A stretch of DNA of 17,314 bases from NCBI GenBank assembly GCA_015520115.1, contig WAQS01000126.1:1-17314 (forward strand), in the 5' to 3' direction. This DNA comes from Ferroglobus sp. GTDB lineage: Archaea > Halobacteriota > Archaeoglobi > Archaeoglobales > Archaeoglobaceae. Positions within the stretch are counted from its first letter, which is position 1. The number at the start of each line of letters is the position of its first letter. Shown in pieces: positions 1-7,572 of this stretch. A program made the position numbers and the translations under genes. The notes under the pieces are model-generated. The model was not told the DNA's origin and ran no database searches. It saw only the letters and a program-made list of their open reading frames with translations.

Positions 1-109
1 GATGATAGGACACAGACTCGGAGAGTTCGCGCAGACGAGGAGGTTCGAGAAGCACTCCGGACCTGGAGTTGGAGCTACGAGAAGCAGTAAATTCGTTCCG
101 CTGAAGTGA
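1..109 (+). CDS. rps19: 30S ribosomal protein S19 (uS19), C-terminal 35 residues only
   Basis: The window opens inside this gene; the first base belongs to an incomplete codon and reading starts in frame at base 2. The tail reads [14 protein letters not shown], then [16 protein letters not shown] and TGA. This is the conserved C-terminal signature of archaeal and eukaryotic uS19, which sits in the head of the small subunit. The next gene, L22, starts 6 bases downstream, the order of the universal S10 operon (S19-L22-S3). The start and promoter lie outside the window. Confidence 0.95.
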   Translation, partial: MIGHRLGEFAQTRRFEKHSGPGVGATRSSKFVPLK

Positions 110-115
110 TGACCT

Positions 116-577
116 ATGGCGAGGGTTAAGTACGCTTACCAGCCGAAGGATGAGCTGAATGCAGCAAAAGCAATGGGCTACGAGATGGACATCAGCTTCA
201 AGCATGCTGTTGAGATTTGCAGAGAATTGAAGGGGAAGAAGATAGACGAGGCTATAAAATACCTTGAAGAAGTCATAGAGATGAAGAGAGCTGTTCCTTT
301 CAGGAAGTACAAGAAAAAGGTGGCTCACAGGAGAGGTTTGCAGAAGTGGTATGCCGGGAGGTATCCGGTTAAGGCTGCGAAGCACATACTAAAAGTTCTG
401 AAGAATTTGAAGGCTAACGCAGAATACAAGGGGCTTGATGTCGATAAACTCGTGATAACTCATGCTCAGGCTAAGAAAGGAAGGGTTCTGAAGAAGTACA
501 CGCCAAGAGCTTTTGGAAGAGCAACACCTTGGTTTAAAGTTCTCACCACGGTAGAATTCGTGGCAGAGGTGAGGTGA
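116..577 (+). CDS. rpl22: 50S ribosomal protein L22 (uL22)
   Basis: The 153-residue product has the usual length of archaeal uL22, which is longer than the bacterial form. It begins MARVKYAYQP and carries the family's basic core (KYKKKVAHRRG around residues 64-74) and the C-terminal beta-hairpin region (AFGRATPWFKVLTTVEFVAEV) that lines the exit tunnel in known ribosomes. The ATG at 116 follows the S19 stop by 6 bases with a weak GTGAT site. The stop TGA shares its last base with the ATG of S3, so the two are probably translationally coupled. Confidence 0.97.
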   Translation: MARVKYAYQPKDELNAAKAMGYEMDISFKHAVEICRELKGKKIDEAIKYLEEVIEMKRAVPFRKYKKKVAHRRGLQKWYAGRYPVKAAKHILKVLKNLKANAEYKGLDVDKLVITHAQAKKGRVLKKYTPRAFGRATPWFKVLTTVEFVAEVR

Positions 578-1251
578 TGGCGGTAGAGAGGAAGTTCATA
601 GAGGATAAAGTGAAAAAGCTCATGGTTAAGGAGTGGATAGTAGAAGAGGTTAGAAACGCTGGATTTGGCGGATTGGATATAGTCAGAACTCCTCTCGGAA
701 CGCAAGTCACGCTCTTCGTCGAAAGACCGGGACTTGTGATTGGAAGGGGTGGAAGAAGGATAAAAGCGTTAACTGAAAAGCTAAAGGAGTTCGGCTTGGA
801 CAATCCGCAGATAAGCGTTGATGAAATAGAAAAGCCGGAATTTAACGCCCAGCTAATGGCTTCTCTCTTAGCAAGAGCCTTAGAAAGAGGTTGGTACTTC
901 AGAAAGGCGGGATACAGATTCCTCTACAGAATAATGGAAGCCGGAGCTAAAGGTTGCGAAATAGAGATAAGCGGAAAGTTAACGAGCGAGAGAGCTAGGA
1001 CAGAAAAGTTCGTCGCCGGAACGATAATCCACACAGGCGATCCGGCGATAACCTGCGTGAGGGAGGGGTTCGACATAGCGATAAAGAAGCTTGGTGTCTA
1101 CGGGGTGAGAGTTAGGATTATTCCGCCCGATGCAGAACTGCCGGATGAATTCGTCGTCAAAGACGTGCCGGTAGAGCAGCTGAAAGAGGAGGTAAAGACT
1201 GAGGCTGGAGGTGAGGGCAGTGAGGATGGAGGAGATCAGGCAAATGAGTAG
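577..1251 (+). CDS. rps3: 30S ribosomal protein S3 (uS3)
   Basis: This is the 224-residue archaeal uS3 of the mRNA entry channel. A KH RNA-binding domain is visible, with the GXXG loop as GRGG at residues 56-59 (VIGRGGRRI), followed by the C-terminal S3 domain (AGAKGCEIEISGKLTSERA). A GTG at 574 is also in frame. I chose ATG 577 because GAGGTGA (566-572) lies 4 bases ahead and because family members begin MAVERKF. The last 20 or so residues form an acidic, Gly-rich tail (EAGGEGSEDGGD) whose DNA also holds the L29 ribosome-binding site and start, giving a 32-base same-strand overlap. It stops with TAG, unusual in this TGA-rich operon. Confidence 0.97.
   Translation: MAVERKFIEDKVKKLMVKEWIVEEVRNAGFGGLDIVRTPLGTQVTLFVERPGLVIGRGGRRIKALTEKLKEFGLDNPQISVDEIEKPEFNAQLMASLLARALERGWYFRKAGYRFLYRIMEAGAKGCEIEISGKLTSERARTEKFVAGTIIHTGDPAITCVREGFDIAIKKLGVYGVRVRIIPPDAELPDEFVVKDVPVEQLKEEVKTEAGGEGSEDGGDQANE
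1207..1214 (+). promoter_or_regulatory. Ribosome-binding site that sets the L29 start
   Basis: GGAGGTGA is a near-perfect complement to the archaeal 16S rRNA 3' end and lies inside the S3 coding tail. It is 5 bases ahead of GTG 1220. The other in-frame starts fit worse: GTG 1211 lies inside the motif itself and ATG 1226 is 11 bases away. The site therefore argues for GTG 1220. Confidence 0.7.
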
Positions 1252-1417
1252 AGAAGAGAAACTAAAAAAATTGGAGGAGCTGGAAAGGGAGCTGATAAGA
1301 TTAAGAACGCTGGTGAGGAGCGGAGGATCTCTGGAGAACCCAATGCAGATAAGGGCTGTAAAAAAGGACATAGCAAGGCTAAAGCTGGCGTTAAGAGAAG
1401 AAGGTTACAGGGTGTAG
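1220..1417 (+). CDS. rpmC: 50S ribosomal protein L29 (uL29)
   Basis: The product is a 65-residue helical protein of normal length for uL29, which binds near the exit tunnel where the signal recognition particle docks. The sequence EEIRQMSREEKLKKLEELERELIRLRTL is the typical first helix, and QIRAVKKDIARLKLAL the second. The start is GTG 1220, chosen from the ribosome-binding site; a start at 1211 would add three residues. It overlaps the end of S3 by 32 bases. It stops with TAG, and rnp1 begins 2 bases later. The sui1-like gene found here in several other euryarchaea is absent. Confidence 0.93.
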   Translation: MRMEEIRQMSREEKLKKLEELERELIRLRTLVRSGGSLENPMQIRAVKKDIARLKLALREEGYRV

Positions 1418-1419
1418 AA

Positions 1420-1695
1420 GTGTTGGCGAGGGATTGGATAGGGATGAAAGTGGAAGTGATTGAAAGTCCGAATCCGTGCGAAGTGGGAATTAAAGGGGAA
1501 GTCGTAGATGAGACGATGAACACTTTGAAAATCAGAACGGAAAAAGGAGTTAAGACGATAATCAAGAAAGGAAGGTTGTTCAAGGTTTATGCGGATAAGG
1601 TTTATAAGGTGAAAGGTGATCTGATCAATTTCAGACCCGAAGAGAGGATAATGAGAGGAATAATCATGCTAAAAAGGAGGAAGGTAGTATGGTGA
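1420..1695 (+). CDS. rnp1: Ribonuclease P protein component 1 (Rpp29/Pop4 family)
   Basis: This is a protein subunit of archaeal RNase P, which trims the 5' leader of precursor tRNA. The 91-residue product has the Sm-like beta-barrel core of the family: [21 protein letters not shown] at residues 23-43, then [17 protein letters not shown] near the C terminus. It matches the A. fulgidus protein as I remember it. The start is GTG 1420 behind GGGTG (1410-1414). No other ATG, GTG or TTG lies upstream in this frame before L29 is well under way, so the protein is about ten residues shorter at the N terminus than the remembered homologue. It overlaps S17 by 7 bases. Confidence 0.93.
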   Translation: MLARDWIGMKVEVIESPNPCEVGIKGEVVDETMNTLKIRTEKGVKTIIKKGRLFKVYADKVYKVKGDLINFRPEERIMRGIIMLKRRKVVW

Positions 1696-2009
1696 GGGAT
1701 ATAGGTTTGAACGTTAAAGCTCCGGAGAAGGAATGCGACGATAAAAACTGTCCGTTTCACGGTAATCTATCGGTGAGAGGTCAGATACTTACCGGAAGGG
1801 TCGTGAAGAGTTACATGAAGACGGCAGTAATCGAAAGGGAGCTGATAAAATACGTGCCCAAGTACGAGAGGTATATGAAGAAGAGGAGCAAGCTTCACGC
1901 TCACAATCCGCCATGCATAGATGCCAAGCCGGGGGACATCGTAACGATAGCTGAGTGCAGACCGATCAGCAAGACTAAGAGCTTCGTTATAGTGGAGGTG
2001 AAGAGATGA
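1689..2009 (+). CDS. rps17: 30S ribosomal protein S17 (uS17)
   Basis: The 106-residue archaeal uS17 binds 16S rRNA early in assembly. It has the archaeal/eukaryotic N-terminal stretch with Cys16, Cys21 and His24 ([10 protein letters not shown]), the OB-fold strands ([19 protein letters not shown]) and the basic loop [22 protein letters not shown]. The ATG lies inside the last codons of rnp1 and follows GGAGG at 1676-1680. The last base triplet pair AGATGA gives both the stop and the ATG of L14 (4-base overlap). Confidence 0.96.
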   Translation: MVRDIGLNVKAPEKECDDKNCPFHGNLSVRGQILTGRVVKSYMKTAVIERELIKYVPKYERYMKKRSKLHAHNPPCIDAKPGDIVTIAECRPISKTKSFVIVEVKR

Positions 2010-2404
2010 AGGCGAAGAAGGCTGTAGTCCCAAGAGCTTTGCCCACCGGTGCAAGATTAGTATGTGCTGACAACACCGGAGCGAGGGAGCTTGAGATAAT
2101 AGCCGTGAAGGGCTACAAAGGAGTAAGGAGAAGGTATCCCGCTGCGGGAGTAGGAGATATCGTTGTCGTTAGTGTAAAGAAGGGGACGCCGGATATAAGA
2201 AAACAGGTTCACTACGCTGTGATAGTAAGGCAGAGGAAGGAGTATAGAAGACCCGACGGAACGAGAGTTAAGTTTGAAGATAACGCCGCCGTGATTACAG
2301 ATGCTGACGGAAACCCGAAGGGGAGCGAGATTAGAGGACCTGTGGCAAGGGAGGCTGCTGAAAGGTTCCCGAAGATTGGTACTATAGCTTCCATAATCGT
2401 GTGA
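2006..2404 (+). CDS. rpl14: 50S ribosomal protein L14 (uL14)
   Basis: The 132-residue uL14 has the family's expected length. Signatures are [22 protein letters not shown] at residues 18-39, [15 protein letters not shown], and the C-terminal [23 protein letters not shown]. In the ribosome it sits at the subunit interface near the factor-binding site. The start overlaps the S17 stop (ATGA) and is preceded by GGAGGTGAA. Its own stop TGA runs directly into the L24 ribosome-binding site (TGAGGTG). Confidence 0.97.
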   Translation: MKAKKAVVPRALPTGARLVCADNTGARELEIIAVKGYKGVRRRYPAAGVGDIVVVSVKKGTPDIRKQVHYAVIVRQRKEYRRPDGTRVKFEDNAAVITDADGNPKGSEIRGPVAREAAERFPKIGTIASIIV

Positions 2405-2413
2405 GGTGTTTAT

Positions 2414-2776
2414 ATGCCAGTTCCGAAGTCTAAGCAGCCAAGAAAGCAGAGAAGGTGGCTTTTCAAGTTAGCGAAGCTTCACGAGAAGCACAGGCTTCTT
2501 CACGCCACTCTTTCGAAAGAACTTAGAGAGAAGTACGGAAAGAGAGCGATAAGAGTTAGAAAGGGGGACAAGGTCAAAATTTTGAGGGGAGATTTCAAAG
2601 GGCACACGGGAAAAGTTGTCGAAGTGGACATGAAAAGGGTTAGGATTTACGTTGAAGGCGTGACGAATAAAAAATCTGACGGAACTGAAGTTCTCGTCCC
2701 GATTCATCCGTCAAACGTCATGATAGTCGAGCTTGGAGAAGTAGATGAAGTTAGAAAGAAAATACTTGAGAGGTGA
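2414..2776 (+). CDS. rpl24: 50S ribosomal protein L24 (uL24)
   Basis: The 120-residue product is archaeal/eukaryotic-type uL24. It opens with a basic arm ([25 protein letters not shown]) and then carries a KOW motif, [20 protein letters not shown], at about residues 53-72. It is an assembly-initiating protein of the large subunit. GAGGTG (2403-2408) lies 5 bases before the ATG. The last codons AGG TGA double as the ribosome-binding site of S4e. Confidence 0.96.
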   Translation: MPVPKSKQPRKQRRWLFKLAKLHEKHRLLHATLSKELREKYGKRAIRVRKGDKVKILRGDFKGHTGKVVEVDMKRVRIYVEGVTNKKSDGTEVLVPIHPSNVMIVELGEVDEVRKKILER

Positions 2777-2781
2777 TGCTC

Positions 2782-3480
2782 ATGCACCAAAAGAGACTTT
2801 CCGCTCCCAAGACGATAAAAGTCCCAAGAAAAGTCAGCAAGTGGATAGTTAAACCCTCTCCGGGACCGCATAACAAAGAGGCAGTTCCTCTCCTCGTTAT
2901 AGTTAGAGATTACTTGCAGCTTGCAGATACAGCAAGAGAGGCAAGAAGAATTATCGCCGCCGGTGAGATCCTTGTTGACGGTGTTCCAAGAAAGGACTAC
3001 AAGTTTCCAGTTGGATTGTTCGACGTTGTTAGCGTTCCGAAGCTCGATCTAAACTATAGAATCGTTTTCGATGAAAAGGGTAGATACGTTCCAATCGAGA
3101 TTACCGATCCCGATTTGAAGCTCTACAAAATTACCGGCAAAACGATGGTCAAGGGGGGAAGAATTCAGCTGAACCTTTTCGACGGAACCAACATTTTAGC
3201 AAGCAACGAATACAAGACGAAAGACAGCATCCTCATGAAGATTCCGGAAAAGGAAATAGTCGATCACCTAAAATTCGAGGAAGGAGCGTTAGTTATGATC
3301 ACCGGTGGCACTCACGCTGGAGAAATTGGAATTCTGAAGGAGTACAAAATCGTCAGAAGCTCCTCTCCAAATCTCGTGACGATAGAAGTGGAAGGTAACG
3401 AGTTCACGACAATTGAAGATTACGTCTTCGTGATAGGGAAGAAGGGTGAGACGAAGCCGGTTATTCAGCTGGGGGTGTGA
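2782..3480 (+). CDS. rps4e: 30S ribosomal protein S4e (eS4)
   Basis: This archaeal/eukaryotic-only small-subunit protein has 232 residues. Domains in order are a basic N-terminal arm (HQKRLSAPKTIKVPRKVSKWIVKPSPGPH), an S4-like RNA-binding segment (residues about 40-90, ARRIIAAGEILVDGVPRKDYKFPVGLFDVV), the central eS4 beta domain, and a KOW-type segment with GGTHAGEIG at residues 175-183. In-frame starts also exist at GTG 2773 and ATG 2776. ATG 2782 is preferred because AGGTGAT (2771-2777) then stands 4 bases ahead, whereas for ATG 2776 there would be no spacing. Confidence 0.95.
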   Translation: MHQKRLSAPKTIKVPRKVSKWIVKPSPGPHNKEAVPLLVIVRDYLQLADTAREARRIIAAGEILVDGVPRKDYKFPVGLFDVVSVPKLDLNYRIVFDEKGRYVPIEITDPDLKLYKITGKTMVKGGRIQLNLFDGTNILASNEYKTKDSILMKIPEKEIVDHLKFEEGALVMITGGTHAGEIGILKEYKIVRSSSPNLVTIEVEGNEFTTIEDYVFVIGKKGETKPVIQLGV

Positions 3481-3483
3481 TGA

Positions 3484-3984
3484 GTGAACCCGATGAGAGA
3501 AGTGCTCATCGACAAGGTCGTGATCAACATCGGGGTTGGAGAGAGCGGAGAAAGACAAAAGAAGGCTTTAAAGCTGCTTGAAGAGCTTACCGGGCAAAAA
3601 CCAACATCAACTTACGCTAAAAAGACGATAAAGAACTTCGGAATTAGAAAGGGCGAGCCGATAGGAGCGAAGGTTACGCTGAGGGGAGAGAAGGCGTTGG
3701 AGTTTCTCAAAAAGGCATTAGTTGTTAAAGAGAATAGGCTAAGCTCAAGGCAGATAGGAGAAGGTGAGTTCTCCTTCGGAATTCAGGAGCATATAGACAT
3801 CCCCGGCGTTGAATACGATCCCGATATGGGTATTTTCGGTCTTCAGGTTAGCTGCGTGCTGAAGAGGAGAGGATATAGGGTAGAGGAGAGGAGGAGATGC
3901 AGATCAAAGGTTGGTAGAAAGCATAGGGTGACTAAAGAGGACACTATAGAATTTCTCAAATCCCTCGGAGTGGAGGTGGAGTGA
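3484..3984 (+). CDS. rpl5: 50S ribosomal protein L5 (uL5)
   Basis: The 166-residue uL5 of the central protuberance contacts 5S rRNA. Typical features are [24 protein letters not shown] at the start, [26 protein letters not shown], and the conserved [22 protein letters not shown]. The start is GTG 3484, 3 bases after the S4e stop and behind GGGGGTG (3471-3477); the N-terminal MNPMRE is characteristic of archaeal uL5. An internal ATG at 3493 would cut the conserved first residues. Confidence 0.95.
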   Translation: MNPMREVLIDKVVINIGVGESGERQKKALKLLEELTGQKPTSTYAKKTIKNFGIRKGEPIGAKVTLRGEKALEFLKKALVVKENRLSSRQIGEGEFSFGIQEHIDIPGVEYDPDMGIFGLQVSCVLKRRGYRVEERRRCRSKVGRKHRVTKEDTIEFLKSLGVEVE

Positions 3985-3985
3985 T

Positions 3986-4141
3986 ATGGCTAAAGAGAGA
4001 AAGAAAAAGTTCGGAAGAGCAGCAAATCCCTGCAGGAGATGTGGAAGAAAAGCCGGGATCGTTAGAAAGTATGGAATTTACCTCTGCAGACAGTGCTTTA
4101 GAGAGGTTGCCGCCGAGCTCGGATTTAAGAAGTATTGGTGA
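3986..4141 (+). CDS. rps14: 30S ribosomal protein S14, zinc-binding type (uS14)
   Basis: This 51-residue protein was found by reading the gap between L5 and S8. It begins [16 protein letters not shown] and ends GFKKYW before TGA. Cys16, Cys19, Cys34 and Cys37 form the CRRC...CRQC zinc ribbon of archaeal and eukaryotic uS14, a protein of the small-subunit head. Length and order (L5-S14-S8) are as expected. The ATG lies 1 base after the L5 stop, with GGAGGTGGAGTGAT just upstream. Its stop TGA forms the first bases of the S8 ribosome-binding site (TGAGGTGG). Confidence 0.96.
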   Translation: MAKERKKKFGRAANPCRRCGRKAGIVRKYGIYLCRQCFREVAAELGFKKYW

Positions 4142-4151
4142 GGTGGTTTAA

Positions 4152-4541
4152 ATGCTTCACGATACTCTCTCAAACGCTATGAGCGCTATCAAAAACGCTG
4201 AAATGATTGGAAAGAAGAAGGTAGAGATAAAACCAGCTTCAAAACTCATAGGAAACGTTCTCAGAGTTATGCAAGAGCACGGATACATCGAGGGCTTTGA
4301 ATACATAGACGATCACAGAGGAGGCAAGTTCATAGTTACCCTCCTCGGAAAAATAAACGACTGCGGAGCCATAAGACCGAGATACTCTGTGAAAAGAACC
4401 GAATACGAAAAGTTCGAGAAAAGATACCTGCCAGCAAGAGATTTCGGAATTCTGATCGTCTCGACAACGCAAGGAGTTATGTCGCAAAAAGAAGCTATAG
4501 AGAGAGGATTGGGAGGTGTGCTCCTTGCTTACGTCTATTGA
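4152..4541 (+). CDS. rps8: 30S ribosomal protein S8 (uS8)
   Basis: The 129-residue uS8 has normal archaeal length. It begins [17 protein letters not shown], carries the N-terminal domain ([24 protein letters not shown]) and the C-terminal RNA-binding signature ([30 protein letters not shown]). It binds the central domain of 16S rRNA and in many prokaryotes also controls its own operon, which I cannot test here. GAGGTG (4140-4145) lies 6 bases before the ATG. The 3' end overlaps the start of L6 by 17 bases. Confidence 0.97.
   Translation: MLHDTLSNAMSAIKNAEMIGKKKVEIKPASKLIGNVLRVMQEHGYIEGFEYIDDHRGGKFIVTLLGKINDCGAIRPRYSVKRTEYEKFEKRYLPARDFGILIVSTTQGVMSQKEAIERGLGGVLLAYVY
4511..4518 (+). promoter_or_regulatory. 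Ribosome-binding site that sets the L6 start
   Basis: GGGAGGTG lies inside the S8 coding end, 6 bases ahead of TTG 4525. A GTG at 4516 in the same frame is part of the motif itself and so is an unlikely start. The site supports a rare TTG start for L6. Confidence 0.6.
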
Positions 4542-5076
4542 AGAGAGGTTCGTGGAAATTCCAGAAGGCGTTGAAGTCGAAATCGACGGAAACGATGTGG
4601 CTGGGTATAAAGTAAAAGTAAAAGGCCCTCTCGGAGAGAACGAGAGAGTTCTAAAGTTCAGAGGAGTTTACATAGAGAAGTTGGACAGCAAAGTTAGAGT
4701 TTACACGAACAACAAGAGGAAGAAGCTTAAGGCTATGGTCGGGACTTTTGCGACGCATATAGAAAACCTCGTTAGGGGAGTTAAGGAAGGTTTCGAATAC
4801 AAGCTCAAAATCGTTTATTCCCACTTCCCCATGAAAGTTAGGGTTGAAGGTAACGAAGTAGTTATTGAAAACTTCCTTGGAGAAAAGCACCCAAGGAAAG
4901 CTAAGATAGTTGGTAGGGCTAAGGTGACTGTATCTGGAAATGAGATAACCGTGAGCGGAATAGATATTGAAGAGTGCGGGCAAACCGCTGCGAATATCGA
5001 ACAAGCTACTAAAATTAAGAGGCTTGACGTTAGAGTCTTTCAGGATGGGATTTACATAGTTAAGAAACCCGACTGA
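4525..5076 (+). CDS. rpl6: 50S ribosomal protein L6 (uL6)
   Basis: The product is archaeal uL6, 183 residues from TTG 4525, which lies close to the GTPase-associated region of the ribosome. The family's two repeated alpha/beta domains are visible: the first from [30 protein letters not shown], the second from [31 protein letters not shown]. The C-terminal signature [37 protein letters not shown] is complete. The TTG start rests on the strong GGGAGGTG 6 bases upstream; GTG 4516 would add three residues (MCS). Its TGA stop forms the beginning of the L32e ribosome-binding site. Confidence 0.94.
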   Translation: MLTSIEERFVEIPEGVEVEIDGNDVAGYKVKVKGPLGENERVLKFRGVYIEKLDSKVRVYTNNKRKKLKAMVGTFATHIENLVRGVKEGFEYKLKIVYSHFPMKVRVEGNEVVIENFLGEKHPRKAKIVGRAKVTVSGNEITVSGIDIEECGQTAANIEQATKIKRLDVRVFQDGIYIVKKPD

Positions 5077-5085
5077 GGTGGTAAC

Positions 5086-5493
5086 ATGGCAAAACTCAGC
5101 AAAGAGCAAATCAGGCTCTTGAAGGTTAGGAGGGTCATAAAGTCTAAAAAGCCCGAATTCAGGCACTTCGCTTGGAGGACGAAGTTAAAGCTAAGAAGGC
5201 TCGGCTGGAGGAGACCGAGGGGGAGACACAACAAGTGGAGGTTGAGGATAGGAGGAAAGTGGAGCGGTATGTATCACCCCTCACCGGCTTTCAGCTCACC
5301 GAAACTCGTTAGGGGATTGCATCCAAGCGGATATGAAGAGGTTCTCGTTTACAACGTCAAGGATCTTGAAAAAATAGATCCCGAAAGGCAGGCTGCAAGA
5401 ATAGCGTCGTGTGTTGGTTTAAAGAAGAGGCTTCAGATTGAGGAAAAGGCTAAGGAGCTTAACATCGTCATCCTCAATCCGACTAAAAGGTGA
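5086..5493 (+). CDS. rpl32e: 50S ribosomal protein L32e (eL32)
   Basis: This 135-residue archaeal/eukaryotic-only large-subunit protein shows FRHFAWRTKLKLRRLGWRRPRGRHNKWRLRI at residues 25-55, then GYEEVLVYNVKDLEKIDPERQAARIASCVGLKKR, all typical of eL32. The ATG has GAGGTG (5075-5080) 5 bases upstream, built partly from the L6 stop. Its last two codons, AGG TGA, are also the ribosome-binding site of L19e. Confidence 0.96.
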   Translation: MAKLSKEQIRLLKVRRVIKSKKPEFRHFAWRTKLKLRRLGWRRPRGRHNKWRLRIGGKWSGMYHPSPAFSSPKLVRGLHPSGYEEVLVYNVKDLEKIDPERQAARIASCVGLKKRLQIEEKAKELNIVILNPTKR

Positions 5494-5498
5494 TGGTA

Positions 5499-5945
5499 AT
5501 GGATTTGAGGTTTCAAAGGAGGTTGGCAGCCGAAGTTCTCGAATGCGGAATAAACAGGGTGTGGTTTGATCCAGACGCATTGGATGAGATAGCTACAGCT
5601 GCAACGAAAGATGACATAAGAGAGTTAATAGAGAGAGGATTAATTAAGAGAAAGCCAGTAAAGGGAGTTTGCAGGGTTAGAATTAACAAGAGAAAAGCCC
5701 AGAAGAGAAAAGGTAGGAGGAGGGGACACGGAAGGAGAAAAGGAAAAGCCACAGCAAGGATGCCAAGAAAGAGAGCTTGGATAATTAGAATCAGAGCATT
5801 GAGGAGGAGGTTGAAGTTCCTTAAAGAGAAGGGTGTCCTCGACAGCAGAACTTACAGAATGCTGTACAGAAAAGCTAAGGGAGGAGAGTTCAGAAGCGTA
5901 TCTCACCTTAATGCTTATCTCAAAAGTATCGGAGTGCTGAGGTGA
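5499..5945 (+). CDS. rpl19e: 50S ribosomal protein L19e (eL19)
   Basis: The 148-residue eL19 is an archaeal/eukaryotic-only rRNA-binding protein that contributes to an intersubunit bridge. It shows [29 protein letters not shown] at the N terminus, a very basic middle ([31 protein letters not shown]), and a helical C-terminal region. In-frame GTG 5490 and ATG 5493 exist upstream. ATG 5499 is chosen because AGGTGAT (5488-5494) then stands 4 bases ahead and [12 protein letters not shown] is the usual family start. Confidence 0.96.
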   Translation: MDLRFQRRLAAEVLECGINRVWFDPDALDEIATAATKDDIRELIERGLIKRKPVKGVCRVRINKRKAQKRKGRRRGHGRRKGKATARMPRKRAWIIRIRALRRRLKFLKEKGVLDSRTYRMLYRKAKGGEFRSVSHLNAYLKSIGVLR

Positions 5946-5949
5946 TAGT

Positions 5950-6507
5950 TTGGCGAGAGGACCGAGGTATAAAGTTCCCTACAGGAGAAGGAGGGAAGGA
6001 AAAACAAACTACAGAAAAAGGCTAAAGCTGCTACTCTCAAGAAAGCCAAGGTTAGTCGTAAGAATTACGAATCGATACGTGATAGCCCAGATAATCGAAT
6101 ACCATCCAGAGGGAGATAGGGTTCTCGTTCACGTTGATTCTAAGGAGCTCGAAAAGTACGGGTGGAAAGGAGATGCGAACAACACTCCCGCAGCATATCT
6201 AACCGGGTTGCTTGTTGGAAAGAAAGCCCTCGAAAAGGGAATCAAAGAGGCTATACTTGACATAGGTTTGAGGTCTCCAACCAAAGGTGCAAGAGTTTTC
6301 GCAGTGTTGAAGGGAGCCGTAGATGCGGGAATGGAAATTCCTCACGATCCTGAGATATTTCCAGATGAGTCGAGGATAAAAGGGGAGCACATAGCCCAGT
6401 ATTATAAGATGAAACCCGAAATGTTCTCAGAATATGAGAAAAGAGGTTTGTCTCCCGCTGATTTACCTCAACATTTTGAAGAAGTAAAAAGCAAGATAAT
6501 GGGGTGA
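5950..6507 (+). CDS. rpl18: 50S ribosomal protein L18 (uL18)
   Basis: The 185-residue archaeal/eukaryotic-type uL18 is the main 5S rRNA partner. Signatures are [40 protein letters not shown] at the N terminus and [43 protein letters not shown] in the middle. It ends with the archaeal extension containing [22 protein letters not shown]. The start is TTG 5950, the only start near GAGGTGAT (5939-5946), which also contains the L19e stop. Confidence 0.95.
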   Translation: MARGPRYKVPYRRRREGKTNYRKRLKLLLSRKPRLVVRITNRYVIAQIIEYHPEGDRVLVHVDSKELEKYGWKGDANNTPAAYLTGLLVGKKALEKGIKEAILDIGLRSPTKGARVFAVLKGAVDAGMEIPHDPEIFPDESRIKGEHIAQYYKMKPEMFSEYEKRGLSPADLPQHFEEVKSKIMG

Positions 6508-6512
6508 TTTAA

Positions 6513-7103
6513 TTGGAGTGGACTCCAAGAACGAAACTTGGAAAACTCGTGGCTGAAGGAAAAATCAAAACACTTGAAGAGGCTTTAGCGAGTGGATTAC
6601 CACTAAAAGAAGTTGAAATCGTCGATACCCTCCTTCCAGACCTTGAGGACGAAATACTTGAAATTTCAATGGTGCAGAGGATGACCGACAGCGGAAGAAG
6701 AACTAAGTTCAGGGTAACCGCTGTGGTAGGGAATAGAAACGGATTCGTAGGAGTTGGAGTGGGTAAAGCTGCTCAAGTCGCTCAAGCAATTCAGAAAGCC
6801 ATCAAGGATGCGAAGCTCAACATATTCAAAGTTGAGATGGGTTGCGGCTCTTGGGAATGCGGGTGCGGAGGAAAGCACAGCATTCCGGCAAAGGTCACCG
6901 GCTCGGCTGGAAGCGTTAGAGTAACTTTAATCCCCGGTCCGAAGGGGTTGGGGCTCGTTGCTGGAGATGTGGCGAAGAAAGTCTTGGAGCTTGCCGGAGT
7001 CAAGGACGTATGGTCTTTCACGAAGGGGCAGACGAAAACGACGATAAACTTCGCCAAAGCGACTTTCGAAGCTTTGAAGAGGACTGTCTATTTGAAGAGG
7101 TGA
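6513..7103 (+). CDS. rps5: 30S ribosomal protein S5 (uS5)
   Basis: The 196-residue archaeal uS5 acts in decoding accuracy at the mRNA channel. It has the archaeal/eukaryotic N-terminal extension ([32 protein letters not shown]), the double-stranded-RNA-binding fold ([22 protein letters not shown]), the Cys-rich [14 protein letters not shown] at residues 110-123, and the C-terminal domain ([22 protein letters not shown]). The start is TTG 6513, 4 bases after GGTGAT (6503-6508); no ATG or GTG would preserve the conserved first residues. Confidence 0.95.
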   Translation: MEWTPRTKLGKLVAEGKIKTLEEALASGLPLKEVEIVDTLLPDLEDEILEISMVQRMTDSGRRTKFRVTAVVGNRNGFVGVGVGKAAQVAQAIQKAIKDAKLNIFKVEMGCGSWECGCGGKHSIPAKVTGSAGSVRVTLIPGPKGLGLVAGDVAKKVLELAGVKDVWSFTKGQTKTTINFAKATFEALKRTVYLKR

Positions 7104-7108
7104 TGAGA

Positions 7109-7567
7109 ATGCTTGCAGTCGTCAGACTCAGAGGATCGATTGGAGTTAACAGGAAAATTGAAGATACGCTGAAAATGCTTAGACTGCATAAAAAGTACCA
7201 TTGTGTTGTGATTCCAGACACTCCATCCTACAGAGGAATGCTTCAAGTCGTAAAAGATTACGTAGCTTACGGAGAAATAGATGCCGAAACCTTGGCGATG
7301 CTTTTAAGGAACAGGGGAAGGTTAAAAGGAGATAAGAAGTTGACGGACGAATACGTTAAGGAGAAAACCGGATACGAAAGCATAGAAGAGTTTGCGAAAG
7401 CTGTTGTGGAAGGAAAGGCGAGTTTGAAAGATCTCCCAGATTTAAAGCCTGTGTTCAGACTCCACCCGCCAAGAGGAGGTTTGAAGAGTATAAAAAGACC
7501 TTACGGCTATGGAGGAGATTTAGGGTATCACAAGGAGATTAAAAAGCTCCTTTACAAGATGAGGTGA
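7109..7567 (+). CDS. rpl30: 50S ribosomal protein L30 (uL30)
   Basis: The 152-residue product is the long archaeal/eukaryotic form of uL30; bacterial forms have about 60 residues. The N terminus [45 protein letters not shown] is the family signature, followed by the archaeal extension with [21 protein letters not shown] and [26 protein letters not shown]. The frame is open further upstream, and ATG 7103 overlaps the S5 stop. ATG 7109 is preferred because GAGGTGAT (7097-7104) is 4 bases ahead and MLAVVR is the usual start. Confidence 0.95.
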   Translation: MLAVVRLRGSIGVNRKIEDTLKMLRLHKKYHCVVIPDTPSYRGMLQVVKDYVAYGEIDAETLAMLLRNRGRLKGDKKLTDEYVKEKTGYESIEEFAKAVVEGKASLKDLPDLKPVFRLHPPRGGLKSIKRPYGYGGDLGYHKEIKKLLYKMR

Positions 7568-7572
7568 CGCTC

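Noticed and set aside
979..1371. 130-codon minus-strand frame opposite S3 and L29
   Set aside because: It is antisense to two strongly supported genes, and its Ser/Leu-rich translation is typical of a shadow frame.
4651..5166. 171-codon open frame on the minus strand across L6 and L32e
   Set aside because: It lies opposite two certain ribosomal protein genes and shows no known family likeness. It has no promoter or ribosome-binding site. It is a shadow of their codon pattern.
7010..7108. Upstream extension of the L30 frame by 33 codons into S5
   Set aside because: It has no ribosome-binding site and no family likeness. MLAVVR at 7109 with GAGGTGAT 4 bases ahead is the usual L30 start.
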